A stretch of 7,506 nt of DNA from Actinomycetota bacterium (GTDB lineage: Bacteria > Actinomycetota > Actinomycetes > Mycobacteriales > Micromonosporaceae), in the NCBI GenBank assembly GCA_005885115.1, contig VAXX01000201.1:1-7506 (forward strand). Reading direction: 5' to 3'. The position numbers and the translations under genes are program-made. A model generated the notes under the pieces. That model had not been told where the DNA came from. It was given only the letters and a program-made list of their open reading frames with translations, and did no database searches. Below are positions 1 to 5,722 of this stretch, piece by piece. Position 1 is the stretch's first letter; each line of letters opens with the position of its first letter.

Positions 1-686
1 TGACCGTACGTGTCGTTGAGGTCCTTGAAGTGATCCAGGTCGATCAGCAGGACGCTCAGCGGGCGGCGGTCGCGGTCCTGCCGGCTGACCTCGCGGGCCA
101 GCCCCTCCTCCCAGGACCGGCGGTTGGCCAGCCCGGTCAGCTTGTCGGTCCGCGCCTCCAGCGCCGTCTCGGTCAGCACCCGGGTCAGTTGCCGGCGCAG
201 GTTCGACACGATCAGCAGGGTGACGATCGAGGTACCGACCAGGTACGCCGAGGGCGCGATGCCCTTGCCGTGCAATGTGGTGATCGCGATCGTCGGGTAC
301 ACGGCGGCGATCAGGGCGACGTTGAGCGCGGCCCAGCGCAGCGCCAGGAAGTAGGCGGAGAACAGCACCGTCCACATGTAGAGCAGCTCGCTGCCGTCGG
401 CCGCGGTCCGGGTGAGGATCGAGGACATGGCGATGAGTACCGTGCCGAACGGTCCCATGGCCAGCAGCCCCCACGCCGGTACCCGTCCCGGCCGGATCAG
501 GCAGAACAGCCCGGTGAGGACGGCGATCGAGCCGATGGTGAGGGTGGTGACGGTCTTGCCGTGCACGAAGTCCCTGCTGAACAGCAGGACGATCGCCAGG
601 GCGCCGCCGGTGCACAGCAGCGCGCCGCCGGTACGCGCCGCCGTGCGGTGCGCATGCGGGTACCTGGTCTCGGGCTGGCTGCTCAT
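1..686 (-). CDS. Membrane-bound GGDEF protein (putative diguanylate cyclase), 3' part outside window
   Basis: The likely role is synthesis of cyclic-di-GMP from GTP at the membrane. About 228 residues are visible. Residues 21-161 contain roughly six hydrophobic segments (near 21-37, 47-64, 71-89, 101-115, 119-137, 146-161) that match no sensor domain I can name. A charged linker follows. From about residue 180 the GGDEF domain begins with DKLTGLANRRSW and continues to LLIDLDHFKDLNDTYG, which contains the first metal-binding Asp and the D-x-F-K-x-x-N-D motif. The GGDEF/GGEEF signature and any EAL domain lie beyond position 1, so activity cannot be judged. I chose the ATG at 686 because GGATGGG lies just upstream; an in-frame ATG at 695 is equally possible. 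The nearest in-frame stop upstream is at 744-746. The gene lies about 107 bp downstream of the response regulator on the same strand and may be co-transcribed with it. Confidence 0.9.
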   Translation of the reverse strand, partial: MSSQPETRYPHAHRTAARTGGALLCTGGALAIVLLFSRDFVHGKTVTTLTIGSIAVLTGLFCLIRPGRVPAWGLLAMGPFGTVLIAMSSILTRTAADGSELLYMWTVLFSAYFLALRWAALNVALIAAVYPTIAITTLHGKGIAPSAYLVGTSIVTLLIVSNLRRQLTRVLTETALEARTDKLTGLANRRSWEEGLAREVSRQDRDRRPLSVLLIDLDHFKDLNDTYG

Positions 687-734
687 CCTGCCCATCCAGA
701 TCGGAACGGGGCGGGCGTTCTGAAGACAAAGCCC

Positions 735-762
735 AGGGTACGGTCATGCACCCGGCCCGCAA
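735..762 (-). promoter_or_regulatory. Weak candidate promoter for the GGDEF gene
   Basis: On the minus strand TTGCGG (762-757) and TACCCT (740-735) are separated by 16 bp and fit the loose actinobacterial sigma-70-like pattern TTGNNN/TANNNT. Transcription would begin near 728, leaving a leader of about 40 bases. In this base composition such matches arise by chance, so the gene could equally be read through from the response regulator. Confidence 0.25.
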
Positions 763-788
763 CTCCGCCGCACCCTTGACGTACCCGC

Positions 789-806
789 GCCGGTCAGAGC
801 ACCGGC
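789..806 (-). terminator. Weak hairpin over the response-regulator stop codon
   Basis: Six-bp arms GCCGGT/ACCGGC with a 6-base loop span the stop codon of the response regulator (TGA, 796-794). There is no T-run. It could attenuate read-through into the GGDEF gene, but the stem is short and may be chance in GC-rich DNA. Confidence 0.2.
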
Positions 807-1465
807 AGCAGCCACTTTCCGGTCTGCGGATCGACCATGCCGTACCGCACGGCGGTGGTGGCCGCCTCCAACCGGGAGTGGGCGCCGAGCTTCATCAGCA
901 CGGCCTGGATGTGGCAGCGCGCGGTGTTCGCGGTGATGCCCAGGTCGTGGGCGAGGCGGGTGGTGTCCCGGCCGGAGACCAGCGCGGCCAGCACCTCGCA
1001 CTCGCGCGGGGTCAGGAACCGGGCCAGCCGCTGCGCGTCGTTGGACGCGCTCCCGTTGGTGGGGTACAGGATCTGCCGGGTGAGTACGTCCGGTGGCAGT
1101 ACCAGCTCACCGCGGTGTGCCCGGTCGAGGACGCTGACGATCTCCGACACCGGTTGCCGCTTGTCGGCGACGCCGCGCACCCCCGCCGCCCGGGCCGCGG
1201 CCACGGTCTGGTCGTCCAGCCGGGCGCCGAGCAGCACGATCCGGGTGGCCGGCGCGGCCGCCCGGATGTCGGGCAGGCGGTCAAGGACGTTCTCCGCGCC
1301 GTACAGGACGTCGAGCAGGCAGACGTCGACCTGTTCCCGGCGCAGGACCGGGATGGCCTGGTTGGGGTGGAAGGTGATGGCCACCACCTCGGGGCCGAGC
1401 GCGCCCAGCAGGTGGGCCAGGGACTCCGCGAAGACGACGTGGTCGTCACAGACCAGGACCCGCAT
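794..1465 (-). CDS. LuxR/NarL-family response regulator
   Basis: Cytoplasmic DNA-binding response regulator of 223 residues, a normal length for the NarL/FixJ class. The receiver domain (about 1-115) shows the acidic pair D7-D8, phospho-acceptor D52 in CLLDVLYG, and K102. The switch Ser/Thr expected at the end of beta-4 seems to be replaced by Gly80 (IVLLGA). The LuxR-type helix-turn-helix covers about 150-211, beginning LTPRECEVLAALVSG and continuing through TANTARCHIQAVLMKLG. The start ATG directly abuts the kinase stop (TGA-ATG). A GGAG lies 6 bases upstream of the start, so translation was probably coupled to the kinase. Because that kinase is broken here, the regulator may be an orphan, be phosphorylated by another donor, or act without phosphorylation. 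Its targets are unknown; the repeats upstream of the kinase gene are candidates for autoregulation. Confidence 0.95.
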   Translation of the reverse strand: MRVLVCDDHVVFAESLAHLLGALGPEVVAITFHPNQAIPVLRREQVDVCLLDVLYGAENVLDRLPDIRAAAPATRIVLLGARLDDQTVAAARAAGVRGVADKRQPVSEIVSVLDRAHRGELVLPPDVLTRQILYPTNGSASNDAQRLARFLTPRECEVLAALVSGRDTTRLAHDLGITANTARCHIQAVLMKLGAHSRLEAATTAVRYGMVDPQTGKWLLPVL

Positions 1466-2175
1466 TCAGCGCTCCGGTTCCTCGTCGCCCGGGGCCGCGA
1501 CCGGCTGCCGCAGCCGTACGCAGCAACCGCCCAACACCCCCCGACGGATCTCCAGCTCGCCGCCCCAGCCGGCGACCATGTCCTGCACGATGCCCAGGCC
1601 CAGCGAGCCGAACCCGGGCGGGATCTCGCCGAACCCCGGCCCGTCGTCGTCCACCTGGGCGACCGCCCAGCCGGTCTCGGCGCTGACCCGCACGTCCACG
1701 GTGCCCTGCGGTCCAGCGGCCCGGACCGCGTTGCCGATCACGTTGCGCAGCGCCCGCCAGTACCCGAGCGGCTCGGCAGCCGGATCGCGGCGGGCCGCCC
1801 GGCCATCCCGCCCCGGTCCTGGAGCTCCTCGTACGCCCCTTGCAACTGCTCCAGCCAGCGGGTCTCACCGAGGATCTGCCGGGCCCGGTCCCGGCTGTCC
1901 GGGCCGACGTCCTCGGCGCAGGACAGCAGCGAGGCGAGCATCATGATGGTGCCCAGTTCGTGCCGGATGTCGTGGCTGAGTTGGCGGCGGCGCAACCAGA
2001 CGTAGTCGGTGCCGGGTACCGCTGCGTTGTCCGCGGCCGCCGCTGCCCGCGACCGCGTCCGGCGGGCGACCGGCAGGTCGCTCGGTTTCGATCCGTTTGT
2101 GGGCTTGACGCCCGTCGGGTCCACCCGTGGTGCAGGTGGGACGACCTTCGGGCGCCCCGCCGAGATGCTCACCAC
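1466..2175 (-). pseudogene. Sensor histidine kinase, broken by frameshift with apparent internal deletion
   Basis: This would be the cognate kinase of the downstream regulator. Part one (2175 to 1738, 145 residues) has a disordered Ala/Pro-rich N-terminus with no membrane segment or sensor domain, then a dimerisation/His region: LRRRQLSHDIRHELG, with H68 (or H72) as phospho-acceptor, and the second helix to about residue 120. After IRLP (131-134) the frame turns to nonsense and stops at 1738. The ATPase domain continues in another frame: EPLGYWRALRNVIGNAVRAAG (N box), DDDGPGFG (G1), PPGFGSLGLGIV (F/G2), ending at 1466. Only about 25 residues separate the second helix from the N box, where kinases normally have about 50, so the first strand and helix of the ATPase fold are missing. 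The GTG at 1741 lies inside the N box and is not a credible independent start. Start: GTG 2175, or GTG 2172 with GGGGGG 7 bases upstream. A sequencing or assembly error remains possible. Confidence 0.75.
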
Positions 2176-2264
2176 GATTCCCCCCTGGTGCGCTTGCCCG
2201 GCTTACGAAGTTGTGGTGCCTCTCGTCCGTGGAGTCCCCCGCGCTGGCCCGGTAGCCGACAGTG

Positions 2265-2293
2265 AGTTTATGGCACTGGCTTGCGGCCAACAA
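2265..2293 (-). promoter_or_regulatory. Candidate promoter of the two-component operon
   Basis: On the minus strand TTGTTG (2293-2288) and TAAACT (2270-2265) are spaced by 17 bp, a good match to the housekeeping-type consensus. Transcription would begin near 2258, giving a leader of about 83 bases before the GTG at 2175. The -35 hexamer lies inside the first copy of the direct repeat, so a repeat-binding protein could control it directly. Confidence 0.5.
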
Positions 2294-2312
2294 TTTACCT
2301 GGCGGCCAACAA
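2283..2312. repeat. Two direct copies of an 11-bp element (possible operator)
   Basis: GCGGCCAACAA occurs at 2283-2293 and 2302-2312, 19 bp from start to start, close to two helical turns. A shorter GGCCA follows at 2325-2329 at a similar spacing. Same-face tandem sites beside divergent promoters are typical of regulator binding. The LuxR-type regulator encoded next door is one candidate binder; this is inference. Confidence 0.55.
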
Positions 2313-2321
2313 AATTAACCT

Positions 2322-2331
2322 AATGGCCATT
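2322..2331. repeat. Perfect 10-bp palindrome
   Basis: AATGGCCATT is self-complementary and lies between the direct repeats and the rightward promoter candidate. It could be a dimer binding site or may be chance. Confidence 0.35.
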
Positions 2332-2339
2332 GCCCTCCG

Positions 2340-2368
2340 TTGATCCAGACGACCTATCCCGGTACTCT
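2340..2368 (+). promoter_or_regulatory. Candidate promoter of the MBL-Rieske gene
   Basis: TTGATC (2340-2345) and TACTCT (2363-2368) are separated by 17 bp, with a start site expected near 2375 and a leader of about 68 bases to the ATG at 2443. A second, weaker rightward candidate is TTTACC (2294-2299) with TAACCT (2316-2321), spaced 16 bp and interleaved with the direct repeats. Confidence 0.45.
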
Positions 2369-2387
2369 CGTTCGCTCTGCGCATTCG

Positions 2388-2401
2388 GTGCTACGTACCA
2401 C
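2388..2401. repeat. Imperfect palindrome in the MBL-Rieske leader
   Basis: GTGCTACGTACCAC has 7-bp arms with one mismatched pair and sits just past the predicted transcription start. It could be a repressor site. Part of it recurs as GTGGTACG at 2434-2441. Confidence 0.3.
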
Positions 2402-2442
2402 GCAGGATGTTAGGCCCTGGTTACTCCGCGACAGTGGTACGC

Positions 2443-3951
2443 ATGCCCACCCTGACCTTCCTCGGTCATGCCGGACTGGCCATCGACGCCGAAGACTTCC
2501 GTTTGCTGGCCGATCCGTGGTTCGCCCGGACCGGCGCCTTCCTCGGGTCCTGGCACCAGTTCCCGCGTAACGACCACCTGGACACCGGAGAGTTACTGGA
2601 CGCGGACTGGGTGGCGGTGTCACACGAACACCTGGATCACATGGACCTGTCCGTTCTCAGCCGGCTCCCCGACCGGACCCGGGTGCTCATTCCCCGGTAC
2701 CCGTCCAGCGCCTTCCGCGACCGGCTGCGGGCCGGCGGCGTGCACCGGGTGATCGAACTTGAGCCGTGGCAACGGTTCCCGCTCGATACCCGGGGCTCCT
2801 GGATCACCGCGATCCCCGAGCAGTCACCCATGTGCAACGACGCCGCGTTCCTCATTGTCGCCGACGGGCACGCCGTCCTGGATTGCAATGACGCACGGCT
2901 GACAGCCGCGCAGGCACGACGGGCCAAACATCTGGCCGGCGGCCGGCTGGACGTCATGGCGGTACAGACGTCCGGCGCCTCCTGGCACCCGATTTGCTAT
3001 TCGTATCCGCCGGACGTACGAGCGCAGATTGAATTGGACAAACGAATCGGGAAATTCCGCGCGGTATTTCGTCTGGTTCGCGCCGTAGAGCCGGACCTGG
3101 CGGTTCCGTTCGCCGGCCCACCGTGTTTCCTGGACCCGGCACTGCGGCACTTCAACGCCTCGCTGCGGGCCCCCGGCATCTTCCCCGACGCCGAGCAGGC
3201 CACGCAGTGGCTGCGCGAGCACCTGCCCGGGCAGGACTGGGCGGCCTTCCGCCCGGGCGACCGGCTGGACCTGGCCACCGGCGACCGGACCGCCGACCCG
3301 ATGTCGGCGGAGGTACATGCGGCGGCCGGGGCACCCGGGTCGGACCTGGCGCAGCGGTTCCGGGCGCACTTCACCCAGCTCGGTACCCTCTCGCCGTACT
3401 TCCTGACCCGGATCGGCATGACGGTCCGGTTCGAGGTCACCGGCCCCTTCGGCGGCGACTGGGACGTCCGGATGGACGCCGACGGGCTGACCGTCGACCT
3501 GGCGGGCCGGGCCACCGCCCCGGAGTACACGTTCACCGTGGCCGGGCACTGGCTGGGCGCCGTCCTCGCCGGACAGATCGCCTGGGAGGACCTGCTGCTC
3601 TCGCTGCGGCTGACCGCCCGGCGCAGCCCCGACCGGTACAACGACTACCTGATCGGCCTGCTCAAGCACGCCAACGCCCCGGCGCTGGCGGCGATCGAGG
3701 CGTACGAGACGGGGCGGGACACCGACGAGCGGATCGTGGTGGAGGCCGACAGCGGCTCGTACGAGATCAGCCGGTACTGCCCGCACGCTGGCGAGGACCT
3801 GGCCGTCGGCGCCATCGTCGAGGGCGACCAGCTGCGCTGCCTGGGGCACAACTTCGCCTTCGACCTGACGACCGGGGAGTGTGTCAACGCCCGGTGCGAG
3901 CCGCTCGCGACCCGCCCGATGGCCACCGACGCGACCGCCGTCACCGGATGA
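2443..3951 (+). CDS. MBL-fold protein with C-terminal Rieske [2Fe-2S] domain, CMP-Neu5Ac hydroxylase-like
   Basis: Probably a cytosolic metal/iron-sulfur enzyme of 502 residues; substrate unknown. The metallo-beta-lactamase-like domain (about 1-240) starts MPTLTFLGHAG and has DPWFARTGAFLGSW (24-37) and the metal motif H61-E-H-L-D-H66. Later features are DCND (147-150), TSGASWHP (176-183) and PFAGPPCFLDP (222-232), a layout reminiscent of animal CMP-N-acetylneuraminate hydroxylase. A middle region (about 320-412) may be an SCP2-like fold, with low confidence. The Rieske motif is C446-P-H448 and C466-L-G-H469, followed by HNFAFDLTTGEC. No signal peptide or membrane segment is visible. The start is uncertain: ATG 2407 adds 12 residues containing a TTA codon, but 2443 begins at the first strand of the fold. 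Leu51 (2593-2595) is TTA. Codons between about 2880 and 3080 are unusually A/T-rich. The 3' end overlaps the convergent sugar transferase gene by 11 bp. Confidence 0.85.
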   Translation: MPTLTFLGHAGLAIDAEDFRLLADPWFARTGAFLGSWHQFPRNDHLDTGELLDADWVAVSHEHLDHMDLSVLSRLPDRTRVLIPRYPSSAFRDRLRAGGVHRVIELEPWQRFPLDTRGSWITAIPEQSPMCNDAAFLIVADGHAVLDCNDARLTAAQARRAKHLAGGRLDVMAVQTSGASWHPICYSYPPDVRAQIELDKRIGKFRAVFRLVRAVEPDLAVPFAGPPCFLDPALRHFNASLRAPGIFPDAEQATQWLREHLPGQDWAAFRPGDRLDLATGDRTADPMSAEVHAAAGAPGSDLAQRFRAHFTQLGTLSPYFLTRIGMTVRFEVTGPFGGDWDVRMDADGLTVDLAGRATAPEYTFTVAGHWLGAVLAGQIAWEDLLLSLRLTARRSPDRYNDYLIGLLKHANAPALAAIEAYETGRDTDERIVVEADSGSYEISRYCPHAGEDLAVGAIVEGDQLRCLGHNFAFDLTTGECVNARCEPLATRPMATDATAVTG

Positions 3952-4681
3952 CGTCGTCCAGCCGGGCGGCCCGCGGCCGCCCGGCTTCCGGGTACGCCGG
4001 AAGGGGCCGGCCCAGCAGGTGCCGTACGGTGTCGGCGAGCACCCCGACGGTGGCCCGCAGCGTCGGCTGGACCAGGTACCGCGCCTCGATCGCGGTCCGG
4101 GCCGGTACCACCTCGTGCAGGTACCGGTCGGTGTCCGGATCAGCGCCCTCGCCCAGCACGTCGGCATCGCGCATCCGTACCTGCGCCGGACCGGTCAGTC
4201 CCGGCCGGTAGGCGAACACGAACCGGCAGCGCGGCGGGTACCCGCCGGCCAGCGTCGGCGTCTCCGGCCGTGGCCCGACCAGCGTCATCTGCCCGCGCAG
4301 CACGTGCCACAACTGGGGCAGCTCGTCCAGCGAGGTCCGGCGCAGGAACCGGCCCAGCCGGGTCACCCGGGGGTCGCCGGACATGGTGATCTCCGGTCCT
4401 CCGGTGTTCAGCCGCATCGAGCGCAGCTTGTAGATCACGAACGGGCGGCCGCCCTGGCCCAGCCGTACCTGCCGGAACAGCGCCGGCCCGGGGCTGGTCA
4501 GCCGGACCAGCAGCATCAGCGCCAGCAGCGGCAGCCCGAGGATCGCCAGCGCCACGGCGCTGGCGGTCACGTCCAGGCAGCGCCGGGCGGCACCGGGGCC
4601 GATCCCGGCCGGGTCGGCGGGGGCGCTGTCGGGCAGCCATCCGGTCGCCGTCCTGGGCGTCGGTATCTTCTGCATGGTCAT
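3941..4681 (-). CDS. Bacterial sugar transferase (polyprenyl-phosphate sugar-1-phosphate transferase)
   Basis: Membrane enzyme that transfers a sugar-1-phosphate from a nucleotide sugar to undecaprenyl phosphate, starting lipid-linked glycan assembly. It has 246 residues and is the single-domain type, without the extra N-terminal membrane domain of WbaP/WcaJ proteins. After a polar N-terminus there is one hydrophobic segment (about 36-60). The family core follows: PGPALFRQVRLGQGGRPFVIYKLRSM in outline (64-89), the catalytic Asp-Glu D119-E120 in DELPQLWHVLRG, LVGPRPE (134-140) and RPGLTGPAQV (159-168). These are hallmarks of PF02397. The ATG at 4681 is favoured because GGGGTGAG lies 5 bases upstream; GTG 4684 and ATG 4675 are alternatives. 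It is the last gene of the exopolysaccharide operon, starting 6 bases after the preceding stop. The acceptor is well supported; the sugar cannot be read from sequence. Confidence 0.93.
   Translation of the reverse strand: MTMQKIPTPRTATGWLPDSAPADPAGIGPGAARRCLDVTASAVALAILGLPLLALMLLVRLTSPGPALFRQVRLGQGGRPFVIYKLRSMRLNTGGPEITMSGDPRVTRLGRFLRRTSLDELPQLWHVLRGQMTLVGPRPETPTLAGGYPPRCRFVFAYRPGLTGPAQVRMRDADVLGEGADPDTDRYLHEVVPARTAIEARYLVQPTLRATVGVLADTVRHLLGRPLPAYPEAGRPRAARLDDVIR
3961..3985 (+). terminator. Strong hairpin just past the MBL-Rieske stop
   Basis: A perfect 11-bp inverted repeat, GCCGGGCGGCC (3961-3971) and GGCCGCCCGGC (3975-3985) with loop CGC, begins 10 bases after the MBL-Rieske stop. There is no T-run, as is common for actinomycete terminators. 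It lies inside the last codons of the opposing sugar transferase gene, so it could form in both transcripts. Confidence 0.55.
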
Positions 4682-4686
4682 CACGA

Positions 4687-4694
4687 CTCACCCC
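4687..4694 (-). promoter_or_regulatory. Ribosome binding site that decides the sugar transferase start
   Basis: GGGGTGAG on the minus strand overlaps the stop codon of the preceding gene (TGA, 4690-4688) and stands 5 bases before ATG 4681. This spacing favours 4681 over GTG 4684 and links translation of the two genes. Confidence 0.55.
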
Positions 4695-5722
4695 GTTCCC
4701 GCGGCTACGAACACATCGGTGAAGACCTGGCCGAGCACGGCCAGGTCGGCCTGCAGCCCCTCCTCCAGGGAGGACGGCGACAGGTGGGTGAACAGGCGGG
4801 CGCCCTGCTGACGGCGGGACACCAGGGCGTCCCACAGGACGTTGTGCTTGAGGCCGGGGTCGAGCAGCCGGTAGATCTGACCCTGGTACCGCTGCCGCCA
4901 GGTCCAGACGTCGACCGCGGCGGCACCTTCCTTGCGCGGGATGTCGACGTACGTCCGCAGTGCCGCCTCGGTGTCGGCGTTGCTGGTGGCGTAGTCGCCC
5001 GGGTGCGCCAGCGCCTTGCGGGCCTGGAGCCGGACCATCCGGTCCCAGCCCCGGGTGTGTACCTCGCCCCACGCCGTACGCTGCGCGGTCGGTACGTCCA
5101 CCCCCCAGCCGTAGTACGTGTTGTCCGGCAGCAGATCGGTGGACAGGTCCACCACGTCGACGGTGTGGCTGCCCAGGTACCCGTCCACCTTGTCCAGGGC
5201 AAGCTGCGGGTACAGCCCGCGCTGCTGGACGGCGCAGATGGTGGCCCAGCGCAGCGGCGGGTCGTGGTCGGGCAGGCAACCCAGCTCCGGTACGAGCAGG
5301 TCGATCAGGATCAGCTTGCCCGGGGCCGCCGCGTGCAGGGCGGTGGCGCTGTCCCGCAGGAACGTGCGTACCTTGGCGACCGAGTCCAGCCCGTCGTGGT
5401 ACCCCATCTCGTCGGCGATCTTGATGCCGACCACCCCGGGCCGCACCGCCAGCCGGCCCAGGGTGAACACCGCGGCCCGGAACTGGTCCGGCCCGGCGAG
5501 CCAGTTCTTGACCAGGTCGGTCTCCAGCCACACCCGCAGGCCGGTCTGGTGGGCGGCGTCCACCGCCCGCTGGTACGGGTTGACCGCCGGCGGTACCACC
5601 GCGGACGGGCTGGGCGAGGGCGCCGGCGCCGGGTGACCGGACCGGGTCTTGAACACCGCCACCGGGGTCGCCACCCCGACCGCGAGGACCGCACCGACGA
5701 TGAGCATGGGTAGCTTTTTCAT
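4688..5722 (-). CDS. Membrane-anchored TIM-barrel, glycoside hydrolase-like protein of exopolysaccharide operon
   Basis: I do not recognise a named family with certainty. The 344 residues begin with MKKLPMLIVGAVLAVGVATPVAVF, a signal peptide or signal anchor without a lipobox Cys, followed by a Pro/Ser/Ala linker (about 30-48). The rest thus probably lies outside the membrane. The body (about 50-315) alternates strands and helices like a TIM barrel: LRVWLETDL (62-70), VVGIKIADEMGYHDG (97-111), KLILIDLLVPELG (136-148), VDGYLGSHTVDVVDL (179-193), YYGWGVDV (203-210), AVDVWTWRQRY (269-279). E105 and E146 are plausible catalytic acids, but I cannot assign them. The start ATG overlaps the flippase stop (ATGA), with GGGGGA 4 bases upstream. 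In this operon it may trim or modify the exported glycan, a role inferred from context and fold impression only. Confidence 0.8.
   Translation of the reverse strand: MKKLPMLIVGAVLAVGVATPVAVFKTRSGHPAPAPSPSPSAVVPPAVNPYQRAVDAAHQTGLRVWLETDLVKNWLAGPDQFRAAVFTLGRLAVRPGVVGIKIADEMGYHDGLDSVAKVRTFLRDSATALHAAAPGKLILIDLLVPELGCLPDHDPPLRWATICAVQQRGLYPQLALDKVDGYLGSHTVDVVDLSTDLLPDNTYYGWGVDVPTAQRTAWGEVHTRGWDRMVRLQARKALAHPGDYATSNADTEAALRTYVDIPRKEGAAAVDVWTWRQRYQGQIYRLLDPGLKHNVLWDALVSRRQQGARLFTHLSPSSLEEGLQADLAVLGQVFTDVFVAAGTG

Larger units (their letters stand above)
2176..2442. other. Divergent intergenic control region
   Basis: 267 bp separate the kinase and MBL-Rieske starts, which face away from each other. 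I see no coding sequence or RNA gene here. The stretch from about 2262 to 2332 is clearly richer in A/T than the rest of the window. It holds opposing promoter candidates, an 11-bp direct repeat and two palindromes, each listed separately. Confidence 0.8.

Noticed and set aside
1466..1741. ATPase half of the kinase as a separate gene starting at the GTG overlapping the first stop (GTGA)
   Set aside because: The start would fall inside the N box and remove the front of the ATPase fold, and no ribosome binding site is evident. A broken gene explains it better.
1764..1850. Programmed -1 frameshift joining the two kinase parts
   Set aside because: A -1 shift would join the frames, but I see no slippery heptamer, and about 25 residues of the ATPase fold would still be missing.
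746..2005. Long plus-strand open frame opposite the regulator and kinase genes
   Set aside because: Its product is Arg/Gln/Pro/His-rich low complexity with no domain, as expected for the antisense of GC-rich codons. The minus strand has clear receiver, HTH and kinase motifs.
2340..2570. Small plus-strand open frame overlapping the MBL-Rieske 5' end
   Set aside because: It runs through the predicted promoter and leader, has no family features and is out of frame with the well-supported gene.
3896..3908. Small hairpin GCGAG-CCG-CTCGC as terminator of the exopolysaccharide operon
   Set aside because: Only 5-bp arms, no T-run and inside the opposing coding sequence. It is too weak to list as a feature.
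3881..5713. 610-codon plus-strand open frame opposite the sugar transferase and TIM-barrel genes
   Set aside because: Composition is dominated by Gly, Gln, Arg and Pro with no recognisable motif. The opposite strand encodes motif-bearing proteins across the same stretch.
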